From Nemania diffusa (Eukaryota > Ascomycota > Sordariomycetes > Xylariales > Xylariaceae), in assembly GCA_038501195.1 (NCBI GenBank), contig JBBPUQ010000003.1, positions 4,122,501-4,186,500 on the forward strand: a stretch of DNA of 64,000 bases. The letters are read 5' to 3'. Shown in pieces: positions 30,661-42,102 of this stretch. The position numbers were made by a program, and so were the translations under genes. Under the pieces are notes generated by a model. That model did not search any database. It was not told the DNA's origin and saw only the letters and a list, made by a program, of their open reading frames with translations. Numbering within the stretch: position 1 is the first letter of the stretch; each line of letters begins with the position of its first letter.

Positions 30661-33003
30661 ATGGATATATCTTCACTTCAAGTCCCCCAAACGGGCCGCT
30701 CGCGTTTCTCTAAAGTCCTTCCTACCCCTCCCCCTCCCCCTGGGTTAGATAACAGACCTCAAACGGCTCTTCGGGAGCTACCGGATGTGCCACCAGCGCC
30801 GCTGCCACCGAAAAAGAACAGTATACTTATAACGCGCCCTTCTACTACAAGCCTGCGGTCAAAAGGCCTCGACTCGCCTTTGCCAATCTTGCCCATCATG
30901 GCGGAAGCTCCTCGGCCACGGGCCCAAGCTGGTCCAATCCTTCGGAAACCCGTGGCACTCTTGCCCACCCCACCAGCTACCGCAGAAGTCGGTACGAAGT
31001 CCAAAGCCATGAAGCGGCAGTCGTCCATATCAAGTCTATTATCAGCATATTCACGCAGCTCATCAGACTGGGCTCAGGTATCATCGTCACATGAAAGTGA
31101 CTACACCAAAGACAGTGAACCATCATATTCACCAGAACATGAGGGAATGAAAAGCTTGCCGCCGGTACCATCAAAGAAAAGCATGGAAACAACAAACGAC
31201 ACCAATAGTGATAGAACGAGCGAGGTAACGTCTTACACAATCATTGACTCATTTCCGCCTCCACCTCCCTTAAAAGACCCATCACGGTCCCTACCACGCA
31301 CGCCGAGGGATGTGCGCCCAGTAGATGGGGCCCAGGACCGCGAGGTGGACTCGGCTTCATTATCCTCGATATCTCTGAGAAGCGGGTCCCCACGAGGCCG
31401 AGAGATCTGGCGGAGAAGGGCATCGTCGAAGTCAGATGCTGGTCTAGTCATTGCCGAGCTCAAACTCCCCAGTTCAAACGGGTCTACAGCCTCTACCTCA
31501 CAAACCCCTGCTGCAAAGGCAGAGCCACCTTCTCTACTTCCTCCACTACCTGCCAAAACAAAACAACAACCTGCCCTACCTCTACCACCACCTCCGCCGC
31601 CTCAACCTCCAAAACAGCAACAGCAACCCGCCACCGCTTTTCCTCCAAGGACAACTTCGGTACCAGCATCGCTGCCTGGGAGGAACATTCGACCTGTCAA
31701 GAAAGCTGAGCCAGTAGATGAGGACGACGAGATGAAGAAGTTTCTTAAGCTTTCCAAGCTCAAAGAGCTTGTCCGTCACGGTGACAGCGACGAAGATGAC
31801 GATGGGGGACAGAAACGATCACAGAAGAAAAGGGAGGAGCACGAGCTCTCAGATATGCAGAATCCACTAAATGTAGAGAGTAAAGTCGAAGCTGACAAGC
31901 CCGAGCTTCCCGCAAAGGACAATTTCATGCAGAATAAGCAACAGCAATATGCACCAAGAGCTGCAGCAGGGGAATCGAGTCAGTCACTGGCCTCTCCTCC
32001 AGGCGCGTCAGCCCCACCCCCAAATGAGTCCGGAAAGGCCACAGGCACACCGATGTCGCGTCGCCCAGTTGGCGCGGTCCCTGCTCCTAATCCAAACCAG
32101 CTAGGGTCACAGCTTGGACCCAACCGGATGAACACGACAGGTCCCAACTTGCCACTTTCTGCTACCCAGCCTACGGGCTCCCTACAACCAAGCAACCCAG
32201 TAGGCACTCTGCCTCACCCGCGTCAACGTCAACAACAGACGCCGCGAGCAGGCCCGGCCTATCCGTTTCCTCGCAGTGGCCCCACTTCGCCCACAGGAGG
32301 GACGCCGAGATCAGTCTCCACATCCTCTCAGCCGAATCAATCTGCAGCTCCAACTGGGCCCATGGCCGGGTTCCACCGCGGTCCCCCCGGTGCCATGAAT
32401 ACGGGTAGCCCTCCTTACTACCAGTCTCAAGCTTCGAAGCAAGTGTCGCCCGTAACTCGTAGCGGTCCCGAGAGAGGTAGTTTCTCGCCCCGAAATTTCA
32501 CCGGCCCTCCGCAGCAACAGCAGCAGCAGCAGCAACAAGCGTCGTCAGGAGGCCCCAAGAGTCCACCGTTTCTCCCTCCGCCAGCGGCGCTCAACAGCGA
32601 GCAGCGAGAGGAAGCGAATGCAGACCAACCAATGAGTGCCGAGGCAGCCGCTGCGGTTGGCCGATTTCCTCGCAAGCAGAATTGGAGTCTCGAGTGCACC
32701 ATCGACGGCATCTGGCCCCCCAATGTCCTCACGGAGCAGCACTACAACTGCTTCAGCCGCCACACCAGCCTCATGAACTCGCGCAATACGAACTACGCCC
32801 TCGCCTGCCAGACCTGTGGCGTTGCCGATAAAGCCCGCCGCTGCATGTGCAGCCACTGTAACCTGCGAATCTGCATCCCGTGCACCGACCTACTGGTTGC
32901 GAATGGCCGGGATCTACGAGCCACCATGAAGATTCTTAAGGAACAGGGCAAGATTAGGGACTGGAGCGATTATCGAAAACAGAGTGGCAACCAGAAAGCT
33001 TAA
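30661..33003 (+). CDS. Proline-rich fungal protein with C-terminal zinc-binding Cys cluster
   Basis: Single exon, 780 aa. The frame is open upstream to 30592, but the first ATG is 30661 (MDISSLQVPQTGRSRFSKVL). Residues 1-640 are low complexity: poly-Pro stretches (TPPPPPG, LPPPPPPPQPP), Ser-rich segments and a poly-Gln run near residue 620. They resemble SH3/WW-ligand and scaffold regions. The last 110 residues are ordered: WSLECTIDGIWPPNVLTEQHY, then a C-x2-C-x8-C-x-C-x2-C-x4-C-x2-C cluster in CQTCGVADKARRCMCSHCN and ICIPCTDLL, then a Lys/Arg-rich end. This Cys array should bind two zinc ions in a treble-clef or RING-like fold, but no catalytic function can be assigned. I recognise it only as a conserved ascomycete hypothetical. 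Confidence 0.8.
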   Translation: MDISSLQVPQTGRSRFSKVLPTPPPPPGLDNRPQTALRELPDVPPAPLPPKKNSILITRPSTTSLRSKGLDSPLPILPIMAEAPRPRAQAGPILRKPVALLPTPPATAEVGTKSKAMKRQSSISSLLSAYSRSSSDWAQVSSSHESDYTKDSEPSYSPEHEGMKSLPPVPSKKSMETTNDTNSDRTSEVTSYTIIDSFPPPPPLKDPSRSLPRTPRDVRPVDGAQDREVDSASLSSISLRSGSPRGREIWRRRASSKSDAGLVIAELKLPSSNGSTASTSQTPAAKAEPPSLLPPLPAKTKQQPALPLPPPPPPQPPKQQQQPATAFPPRTTSVPASLPGRNIRPVKKAEPVDEDDEMKKFLKLSKLKELVRHGDSDEDDDGGQKRSQKKREEHELSDMQNPLNVESKVEADKPELPAKDNFMQNKQQQYAPRAAAGESSQSLASPPGASAPPPNESGKATGTPMSRRPVGAVPAPNPNQLGSQLGPNRMNTTGPNLPLSATQPTGSLQPSNPVGTLPHPRQRQQQTPRAGPAYPFPRSGPTSPTGGTPRSVSTSSQPNQSAAPTGPMAGFHRGPPGAMNTGSPPYYQSQASKQVSPVTRSGPERGSFSPRNFTGPPQQQQQQQQQASSGGPKSPPFLPPPAALNSEQREEANADQPMSAEAAAAVGRFPRKQNWSLECTIDGIWPPNVLTEQHYNCFSRHTSLMNSRNTNYALACQTCGVADKARRCMCSHCNLRICIPCTDLLVANGRDLRATMKILKEQGKIRDWSDYRKQSGNQKA

Positions 33004-34654
33004 GCAAGCACGACTATCAAAGCCGAGACCTTTGTCTCTCTTCTCGGTTTGGCCTTTCCAGGCTTTTAGTTGCGCTACGAGTCCAGTCTTTTAGCGAGCA
33101 CCATGGCAGGCCAGCATAAGATCACAACAGCAGGGATGCAAAATACAGCTTCCCAGCAACTTCCCTTCTATTCCCCATGTTCAAACCTTTTCTTTTCTTT
33201 GTACAAATTTGGTCTGCAAACTGCGCACGCTAGAGGCGACGCTTTTTGCAACACAAGCCACAATACTTTCATGACGGATATAAACGAGGCGGTAGGGTTA
33301 ACGTGACCGCTGGACTGGAAACGAATATACAAAAAAAGGAATCACGGTATAGGAAGGTCTTCTCCTTTTCGACGCAAGACTAGACGACGTCAATATTTGG
33401 CTTGTTGGAACGGGCGTTCCTTTGTTTGACACGAGGCGAGAGATACCATGGATAATGATGCGTCCACGTCTAGTTGACGACGTGGTTCCGGGTTTAATTC
33501 CGAGTACCATATTCGGCGGAATTAATCTCTTGTGTGTGAGGAACGAACAGATGTTCCGATAGAGATTCGGCGAAATGTCGGACTACTTGTACAAAAAAAA
33601 CGTGGATCCTACTGCAGTATGCAGAGAAGTGGAAACGTGCTTCATAGATGATTCAGATTCGCATCTGCACGTGGCTTATGTAGCTAGGATGACACATTAA
33701 ATGCAACACAAGATTAAAAGTCAAACCTTGCGGTTTTCTGGCATCTCTCTAGTGTGGTGGGATATGTGTCTTGTAAACTCTACTAAATCAACGAAACCTT
33801 CTAAAGCATTGAGTGTACCACGCGATTCCTGGTAGGGTAGTCTTCGTGTGATGTTATTGTTAAGATGAACATCGCTCTCCGTAAACATATCTACTGATCT
33901 CCTAGCCTGCCTGGATCTATATGGATTCTAATAAGTTCTATACATGGCTCGACAGGATCCCTAGCTCCAGCACCTTCAGGATTTATCTAGAGTGTGCCAT
34001 ATGCTTTAAGCTTGTTCATCTAGATCTAGAGGCTAAACTTATCTTAAGAGTTAATAATTAAGCATAGAACATAAAACACAAGCTAATTGACAATTAGTCG
34101 GTCGCTTTGCCAAAAGGCGCGTACCGACCCAGACCATACTTACGCGTAGGTTATATGTATGTAGGCAGGTAACTACGTCACATGTTTTTGTGACATCATA
34201 TTGCTTTTTCATATATATGAAGTGGGTGTTGCCCATTTCCCCTTTAGCCTAGATTTACAGCAAATGGTAGAAACCTTAGGTCACGGACATGATATATATA
34301 TATGATGCCAAGATGCTTTAGATATCCTACTACATAATTGTGTAAATATATAAAGAGAAAGGTAAACTTTACATAAAAAAGTTAGCTTAAGAGTTTACGC
34401 CTGTAGGTAAATCGGTAGCCCCTCCAATTGGCCCCACGCTGCCGGCACTTTGCTAGGTAGTAGAGTTACAGTGCACTAAGTAGTGGGGATGAAGGCGATT
34501 ATTGGTCCCTGAGCCGCATGTGGAGCTACGTTACCTACACTAGCCTACAGATAGTGTGGATAAGGATTACCTATGTTTACTTTGGTATTTATCTACGTAG
34601 ATAGTCGGTCAATAACCGAAACCTCTCGAGACCTTGGATTCCTCACAACCAGCT
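33004..34654. other. Intergenic between two plus-strand genes
   Basis: 1.65 kb, 3' UTR of the zinc-cluster gene and promoter of the coiled-coil gene. It becomes AT-rich toward 34300 (ATATATATATATGAT). No gene or recognised repeat pair. Confidence 0.5.
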
Positions 34655-36409
34655 ATGTCCTCAACAACAGGATTAAGTCGAATACGCTCAATTCGGAAAC
34701 CCGCTGGGAAAGATAATGAATCTGCTGCAAGCAAGCCAGTCCAGAGTCGCAATGAGCCGAGGAATGTGTCTCCTAGTCGGCTGCCTATGAAGCCCCCGAC
34801 TACGACGTCACGGACAAGAGCACCAAGCGGCTTAACTTCTAGGCAGACTTCTGGCGGCTCCTCCACCAAGGTGTCATCTAGATTGGCCGAGCATGGAGCC
34901 CCAGCAGCTGCGAGACCCCTGGGTCGAGCTCCATCTGTACGCCAAGCCCCGTCGACGACGACAACGACAGCGACATCATCCTCTGCTATCGGCCGATCAG
35001 GCAGTATAGCGAGACCAAAATCCTCGGGGGGTATTTCTTCCACGACAGCTCTAAGAGAACGTCATATGGGCCATTCGAGGGCAAAATCCACAGTCACATC
35101 CCTCACCGCCGCGACAACATTGCGTCCGCTGTCCCACGCCCCCTCGAGATCGAACCCGAGCCCAGCACCGTCGACCGCTTCGTCTACAAGCACGACCACA
35201 CAAACCACAACCACATCGTCGACAAGGGCACAAACCAGGCCGCAAACAAGGTCACAGACACAGCATGCACGCGTACCCTCACAATCCAAATCCTCCACCG
35301 CGAACCCAACCGCGAACCTAACCGCGAACCTCGCAGCAAGACGGCCCGTCTTCAACACAAACCAACAACACTACAGTCCCGCGAAATCACTCGCCCCGAA
35401 GCCCCTAACAGCCACCTTCCTCGCACCACCCTCGCCCTCCAAGCAGCCCGTGAACGTCGCCATAACAGCCGAAACAAGCCGTCTGCAGACCGAACTCCTC
35501 CAACTATCCCTCCTACACCGCGAGGCGCACGCCGTCTCGACCTCCTGGCACGCAAGCGCGCGGTCCAAGCTCGGGGCACGCTTCAGAGAGCTCGCAGCAG
35601 CGGACCGGGCCCTCCGAGCCGTCGAGCGCGAAGCCGCCGAGGCGCGGGGTCTGCAGGACCTGATCCTCTGGGCCAACGCCCCTCCCGAACCCTCCTCTTC
35701 ACCCTCTTCATCTTCCGACGAGAAAAGGGGCCGCGGAGGCGCGAGGACCAAGGCGAGGAACAGCGACGTCCAGGGCAGACTCCCGCTCGACGAGAAGGTG
35801 CAGCTCCTCGACCAGGTGCTCAACGGCGCCTGGGCCCTCGGCGAACCCGGCGGGCGCTACCAGCGCACCGTGCGCGCCTTCGAAGAGTGGGCGCGCCTCG
35901 TCGCCTCGATCCGCACCGCGCAGCGCGGCGGCGACATCGACGGGCTCCTCGTAGCCGGCAGCGGCAGCGACGCTGCCGAGGAGGGGGAGATCGGCATCTT
36001 CGTCAGCGACCTCGATGCCGGCGCCTGGAGGCGCGACCACGCCGGCCTCGTGCGCGTGCTCGAGGGCTGGCGGCGGACGCTCGCGCTGCTCGGGACCGTC
36101 GATGACGGTGATGATTATGACGACAATAGGGGAGGGGGAGACGATGAGGGCGAGGGCGGGGGCAAGGACGCGGAGAGCAGGGCAGGCAAGCCGCGCTCCG
36201 GCCTCGCGCGCACCCTGCGCGGGTGCCGCGGCCTCGTCGACGGCATGCTGGCCGAGCTGAGGGCCATGGAGCGCATCGAGGCCGACGCGCTGGCCGCCGA
36301 GGAGGAGTGGATGGCGCTCATGGAGGCGCGGCTGCTCGCCGACGGGCAGGACGAGTCCCGCACTGGCAGGAACGGGGGTGTGCCGCCTTGGAAATCACTG
36401 CTTTTGTAG
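34655..36409 (+). CDS. Ser/Thr-rich fungal protein with C-terminal coiled-coil half
   Basis: Single exon, 584 aa from the first ATG (34655, MSSTTGLSRIRSIRKP). The frame is open a further 21 nt upstream without ATG. Residues 1-270 are basic, Ser/Thr/Pro-rich and probably disordered, with TTTTT and TANLTANLA repeats and many R-x-x-S phospho-site-like motifs. Residues about 285-360 form an amphipathic helical segment (LQTELLQLSLLHREAHAV, WHASARSKLGARFRELAAAD). The rest is Ala/Glu/Asp-rich helix, LDEKVQLLDQVLNGAW, with an acidic insert. The pattern suggests a cytoskeletal or spindle-associated coiled-coil protein, which is a guess; no named family was recognised. GC content climbs sharply in the second half. 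Confidence 0.75.
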   Translation: MSSTTGLSRIRSIRKPAGKDNESAASKPVQSRNEPRNVSPSRLPMKPPTTTSRTRAPSGLTSRQTSGGSSTKVSSRLAEHGAPAAARPLGRAPSVRQAPSTTTTTATSSSAIGRSGSIARPKSSGGISSTTALRERHMGHSRAKSTVTSLTAATTLRPLSHAPSRSNPSPAPSTASSTSTTTQTTTTSSTRAQTRPQTRSQTQHARVPSQSKSSTANPTANLTANLAARRPVFNTNQQHYSPAKSLAPKPLTATFLAPPSPSKQPVNVAITAETSRLQTELLQLSLLHREAHAVSTSWHASARSKLGARFRELAAADRALRAVEREAAEARGLQDLILWANAPPEPSSSPSSSSDEKRGRGGARTKARNSDVQGRLPLDEKVQLLDQVLNGAWALGEPGGRYQRTVRAFEEWARLVASIRTAQRGGDIDGLLVAGSGSDAAEEGEIGIFVSDLDAGAWRRDHAGLVRVLEGWRRTLALLGTVDDGDDYDDNRGGGDDEGEGGGKDAESRAGKPRSGLARTLRGCRGLVDGMLAELRAMERIEADALAAEEEWMALMEARLLADGQDESRTGRNGGVPPWKSLLL

Positions 36410-37126
36410 ATTGGCGCGATCGATTGGAATTGTAGTCGCGAGGACTACTGTTGGTATACATACGCAACTCACTCTGGAAATACGAGTGGTGTTTGTTTTC
36501 AGTACTACGACTGTTAGAGACTGCCTGGTGGCAGTTGGTTGTATCTTAGCACCTGTACCGTTGGATGCCCCTGGGTCTAGTCCAGGCCTGGAACTGCTGG
36601 TACATTGTATTAGTCCTATCTCACTTTTTACGTCGTTAGATGTGACGCTCATGACCACGAGATGTGGATGGCTTAGTAATTTGATAGTCATAATGTTGAA
36701 TAGCTTTATTCCGATTCTAGACATGAAGATCTTGAGTTGTTTTATATCCGTAAATCTATAGTAAGGATTGGCTCTTCCTTTCCAATTACTTTGAGAAATT
36801 ATAACGAATTCATACAATCACTTATGTAAGGGGATAGTGGAAGACGAGCAACCCCAAGCGTGGGAACAGAAATCCCCGCGAGGGCCGCTGTATTCTTCGC
36901 ATAGGCAACAGAGTGTTAGGAGATAGCAAATGCCTATTCGTCTCAAGTTCACACCATAAAGAAAAGCACTCCTTAAGATTACAGCTACCAAAAAAAAGGG
37001 CTTTTGAGCGCATTATGCGACTAAAATAATAACCCCCTTCTTGCCTACTACCAAAGAAGATAAGTATAGTCTCGATTAGCCACCCATCAATCTTTCAGGT
37101 AGCAGACATCCCACGGACGAGGCCAC
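36410..37126. other. Convergent spacer before SEA4
   Basis: Shared 3' region of the coiled-coil gene and SEA4. AT-rich, no gene supported. Confidence 0.5.
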
Positions 37127-40100
37127 TCAGTGGTAATTCAACTCGGGGTTCGCCTTGAAGTTGCAGCGGCACCGGCACTCGGGGACGGGGCACTCGACGT
37201 GGCGCGCGAACCACTGGCGCGCGTGGTCGAGGTGCAGCACGTGGTCGCACTTGAGGCAGAAGGTCGGGAACTTGGCGGCGAGGCGGACCTGCGGGTCGTC
37301 GGAGAGCTCGGGCTTGTCGGAGCGCGGGATGCCCACGACCTCGAGGCACACGACGCACCGCGGCAGGTGGCGCCCGCAGTTCGGGCAGCTGACGCCCGCG
37401 TGGATGCTCGTCGCCATCAGATAGTTGTTGCTGGCGCTGCCGCCGTGGCTCTGCGTCGGCGTCTGGGCCGCCGATGACGTGGATGGCATGCCCATCCCTC
37501 CGGCGCCGGTCTTGGAGGCGAGCTCGTACTCGGCGTCGCAGTATACACAGCGCAGCGCGATCTGGCGAGAGGGCGGCTTGATCGTGGGGACGCCGCGGTG
37601 CTTGCTCTTCTTGGTGCTCTCGACCTCGAATTTGGTGCGCTGGAGGAATGCCTTGTGTCGTTGCAGGTACGCCCTGTACGCGTTGCGCCAGACCTGGCAG
37701 CGGTAGTCGTTGATGTACCGCGGGGAGCAGATGGACAATACGAGCGTCGCCGTTTGGATGTCGTTGAATTTCTCGACGTACTTGGCGAATATGTCTACCA
37801 AGTTGTCTGTTATGCCGGTCAGCACGATACCCTCGATATCACCCGTTTCTATGACCGTCTTCAGTTGGTCGTCGAGCCACTCTGTAAGCTTGTCATCGTC
37901 AAAATTTCGGAGAGCTATGAAAGTGCGTTCGTGTAGTGGTAGTGATTCTTGGTTGGCGATCGTCTCCCAGTCATTAGTTGCAATCAGTGCTGAGATGGCT
38001 CGAAGATACGGGTCCGTTTTAGAGGCGACTGTGTCGTCAAAGTCGAGTTGCTCTTTAGTTAGACCCCTGTCTCCTCTCCCGGTAAGTTGGAGGGCGAGAG
38101 AGACGAATACAAGTTCCGGATACTCCGCACTTGCTGTCTTGAGGATATTGACAGCCTCCGCGAAGTCACCTTCGAAAAGTGCGCGAGCCGCCGCTCTTGT
38201 GAACAAGGATGAATTCCTCTCGGACGCAGGGACTTTCGCATAGTCGTTCCACTCTAAGTCTATAATCTTCTTGCCCCATTCGCAAACGCGCATGGCCACT
38301 TCTCTCCGCGCTGGCCTCTTTGTCTTTAACTTGCCATAACTTAACTCCCCTCCCTTAGCGTTTAATAACGTCTCTAGACCGCTCTCCCAAGCTGCATCAT
38401 CCGGGAGTTGGGATCCATGGCTTAACCGAGACGCTCCTCGACGGCCTGGGTTGCAAATTAAATTTGGGCCCTAAAACAGGATTCAATTGTTTCAACTGAC
38501 CTAGATCCTTGGTCCATATAGGGATAACCCCCAGAAAGCTATAATCCACCCCTTGAACCAGCATGCCATCGTCATAAGCAGCGTTCGAAGCTCCTAGATG
38601 AACGTGTCAGTCTCTGTCAATGACTGAAAATAAATAATACGTACTAGTCACCCAAAGCCACATGTCCTTCAACCATGGGTCGTCAGATGTGATATTCATA
38701 TTAGCAGCGTAATCAAATAAATACTTTTCTTTCGCGCGTAGCAGCATGACATGGTCTAGAACAACCTGCGCCTTTCTCGGAACCCCCTTTGCATTAAGAG
38801 TTGCTGTGAGAAGATTCTCATGGGCTTGTTGATTTGACACCAGTCCAGGGCCACTCCATGTGGCATCCAATAAGCCATCGTTAAACATAGCCAAATATTT
38901 ATCACCACTAGATAGTGCCTGGTGCTGGCTTGTATTCTGGGCATGTTTCCTCAAGGCTAGAATCTTCTCTGCCGTCGTTTTTGTGCTAGTTAACGACTGT
39001 AGAAGATCGTGCTGGTCTCCCGAATCCGAATCCGAATCCTCTTTTGGTGGGGGTAATTCCAACACGCGCGAAGTAATGGCTGTAACCGATCTCTTTTCGT
39101 TGCCGAACAAGGGTATATTTTTGATTGCATCGTCAATTAGCAGAGATCCCATCATCTCCGGGTACTGAGTAGTATCAAAGCGCATCAGGCCGTGGTAGCT
39201 AGTGCCCTCTTATATACTTGTTAGTACATCTTAATTGCAAAATACGAGATAGAAAATATACCTTCAAGTCCGCGATGTGGCGCTTGCCACGGTACCATTT
39301 TATATATATGATCTGAGGTATATGACGGCTTCTCTAGAATTTCATAAGCTCCACTGGCGCGTAATACTAATGCTCGAGGGGTGACTGTTGGTGAGTTGAG
39401 TGTGACCCAGTCAAATGACACGATTTGGTCATATTTTCGATTCTCTTTCGTAAAGCCCATGTCTAGCTCATAGGATTTTCTGGCCTCTAGAATTTCTGGA
39501 CTTTCGGACCAGTTTCCGTCCCAATTAGGAATCTCCTTCGTGGTCTCCAGAACTCGTAGCTGTCCTGTCCGAGAAAGTACGGCTAATAGGCCACGGTGCT
39601 CACGGCAAAATCGGATCGAGCGGACGAGGGAGCCCCTATCGGGCGCATTGCTTGGGTTGATGTCGATTGCCCTGTCTAAGTTGAGCGCCGCGCCCCAAGG
39701 CAAGCCATCTGTGTCTGTAGCCTCAATATAGAAGGGCGATGATGAAGTTCTCGAAGTTACTCGGCGGTCCCATATAACGATTCCAGGGCGGTCCAACGAA
39801 GAAGATGCAAAATAGTTGGAGTCTACATAGTCGATGGCTAAATTATTGTTGCATTTCGTTTGGTAGTTGATGACAGTGCCATTAGGGTCTTGATGATTTC
39901 ATTAGCTCAATGCTTTAAATATCAGTCGGACGGTAGAAGTACCTCTAAGGTCGTAGATTCGGATGCCTTGATTCCTAATCCCAACAACAAGTGTCTGGGG
40001 GCTATCCTCGAAAAACTTTGTGCTAGACACGGTAGTAGCGGGCTCAAAGCGATGGATGGCTTCGCCCAAGACAGATCCATCTAGGGAAGGCCAGGCTGTA

Positions 40101-40549
40101 TTCGGTTTTATTTCAGTGAGGCGGTTGATATCCCAAACCTGAAGACACTGGTCATTCCGCACGCGCTCTAGACCGACAGCTAGCAAAGAACCATTATTGA
40201 AGGCAATGGCCTGACAAAAGCGGGTGAACTTCAGCCTCTGCTCGAGATAGTGGTTGGTGCTATCGTTGAGGTTGATGATGTTGATGGTACCCGAGGCAGT
40301 GCCAATGGCGACGAGTCCAGGGTAAGCGGGTGACCAGTCGTAGGTGCTGAGAGGCGGGATATCGTCAAGCTTAGCAACCCTTTCGTAGTCGAACCTGCCT
40401 CTTCGCGCATGGCCGGTAGGCTTATACAGCTGAACTACGCGGTGTTGCAAGTTGACATGGAGGAAACTGTCATCGCTTGGATTCGGCGACCACTTGATGA
40501 GGCCGGGTTCAGGCCTGTCTAACAGCTTGGAGCTCGAATAGTGGGACAT
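37127..40549 (-). CDS. SEA4: SEA/GATOR complex subunit Sea4 (MIOS homologue)
   Basis: Exons 40549..39943, 39888..39262, 39208..38645, 38593..38501, 38445..37127 (1069 aa). The N-terminal half carries WD40 blades: IKWSPNPSDDSFLHVN, STYDWSPAYPGLVAIGTASG, LQVWDINR, RIYDLRDPNGTV and GIVIWDRR. A helical middle region follows. The C-terminus has a zinc ribbon (ALRCVYCDAEYELASK) joined to a RING-like module, SCPNCGRHLPRCVVCLEVVG then FCLKCDHVLHLDHARQWF and CPVPECRCRC. This WD40/alpha-solenoid/RING order is that of MIOS/Sea4, a subunit of the vacuolar GATOR2/SEACAT complex that activates TORC1 in response to amino acids. Intron 2 has a clear TACTAAC branch site. Intron 4 (38500..38446, donor GTCAGT) was set by phase. 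It is divergent from EFG1. Confidence 0.93.
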
Positions 40550-41170
40550 ATCTGATCGCAGAGCTTCTGGCTTCTAGCTTCTAGCCAGTGATAAGATCGG
40601 CGATTGGCTCACTTCAGACGGACAAGGACATCCGCGGGGTTGTTCATTTACGAGCTGAGTCGTCTATGGGCAGATAGCCCCAATGAGGTGGTAGATGACA
40701 ACCGATACATGTGCGAGACGCTACTAGCTCAAAGTTCAATATTAGCTATATATTCTGTAAGTGAATTCATGTCTTTCTATCGTTCTAGCTACCTAGGTAG
40801 TGATAAATAAACCTACTGTCATTCATAAGTGTCTGGTGCTTCAATTATCTGCGCCGGATGTTGAGATGGTTTAAATTGTTTTGAGTTTCCGCGATGGGCC
40901 ACCTGCTTCATTCACCCTTAGGTAGGTATATGCATTTAGTATCTGTTAGTGAAGTTGTTGTATACTGATAACGTGTATAGTACCTAGGTACCTAGTATTG
41001 GGTAGGAGGTACTTAGACGATGCCAGCCCCGCCTTGCCAGCCACATTGACCAATCATAGAACCTTGCAGGAGCCTGCTCTTCTCGCCCAAAAAAATCACA
41101 GTTGTCTATCCTACTCTACTCTTGCGATGTTCCATAATTGCCTATAATACACTACGGACACAACATCAAG
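40550..41170. promoter_or_regulatory. Divergent promoter region of SEA4 and EFG1
   Basis: 621 bp between the two start codons. It includes a CCAATCA motif near EFG1 and several TACCTAGGTA palindromes (about 40792-40800 and 40980-40995). Confidence 0.5.
41050..41054 (+). promoter_or_regulatory. CCAAT box upstream of EFG1
   Basis: GACCAATCATAG on the plus strand, 117 bp before the EFG1 ATG, a typical distance for CCAAT-binding (HAP) complex sites. Motif evidence only. Confidence 0.4.
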
Positions 41171-42102
41171 ATGAGCTCAAAGAGGAAGTTCTCCGAACTC
41201 CACGCCGAGTCTTCGGTCGCCGGCGACACTCGCGAGTACACACCTAGTCACCAAAACTCGAGATACAAGAAAAAGAAGGGCCCCTCCCAAGAGAAGCCTT
41301 CGAGCATCAGCTGGCTGAAGAAACGAGCGAGGACGATAGAAAGGCGACTGAACCACAATGATAGCCTGCCAGCAAATGTGAAACATGATCTGGAGAAGGA
41401 GCTAGACCACCACAAGCAGAAGCTTGAAGACCTTGCCGATGGTAGGAAGAGGCAAGCCATGATCAAGAAATATCATATGGTTCGCTTTTTCGGTGAGTGG
41501 CCACCTTCCATCTCTGATTACTGTTGGATTAGATGGGCCAGGTTTCTAACCATGGTATTTTCACAGAAAGGAAGAAGGCGGACCGACTGGCAAAGAAGAT
41601 CCGAACCCAGCTGGGAGCTACGACAGATGAAGAGGAGAAAAAGAGACTCGAGGCTGACCTGCATATTGTCGAGGTCGACTCCCTATACGCAAGATATTTC
41701 CCGCACCGAGAGCGCTACGTCAGCCTGTACCCTGTATCATCGACTGAATCAGACGCCCAGGGAGAGACCAAAACAGATGATTCAAGCGGTGCAGCACGAT
41801 TCTTGCATACGGAGAGACCGCCTTTATGGGACACAATAGAAAAAACGGCGAAGAAGGGCACTCGGGCACTTGTACAGATACAAGAGCGCAAGTCGGCTAC
41901 AGATCCGAAGAGTAAACCCTCCCAAGAAGGACGCTTGAAGCAGTCGCCTACAGCAAAAGCAGGCCAATCTAAGGCCAAGAAGGCTTCTGCGCAAGAGCCT
42001 ACAGACCCCCCTGAAATTAAGGGAAAACACCAGCAATTACATGAACCTTCAGACCCAGACAGTGGTGATGACAGCGATGGAGGCTTTTTCGAGGAGAGTT
42101 AA
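41171..42102 (+). CDS. EFG1: rRNA-processing protein Efg1 (small-subunit processome)
   Basis: Exons 41171..41492 and 41567..42102 (285 aa), with a 74-bp phase-1 intron. The core block is the Efg1 domain: ISWLKKRARTIERRLNH, a charged helix (LEKELDHHKQKLEDL), then KKYHMVRFFERKKADRLAKK restored by the splice, and LYARYFPHRERYVSLYP. Efg1 acts in the nucleolus in early 18S rRNA processing. The N-terminus (MSSKRKFSELH..YKKKKG) is basic and nucleolar-signal-like. The C-terminus is Lys/Ser-rich and then acidic (DSGDDSDGGFFEES). The frame is open slightly upstream without ATG, so the ATG at 41171 was chosen. Confidence 0.92.
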
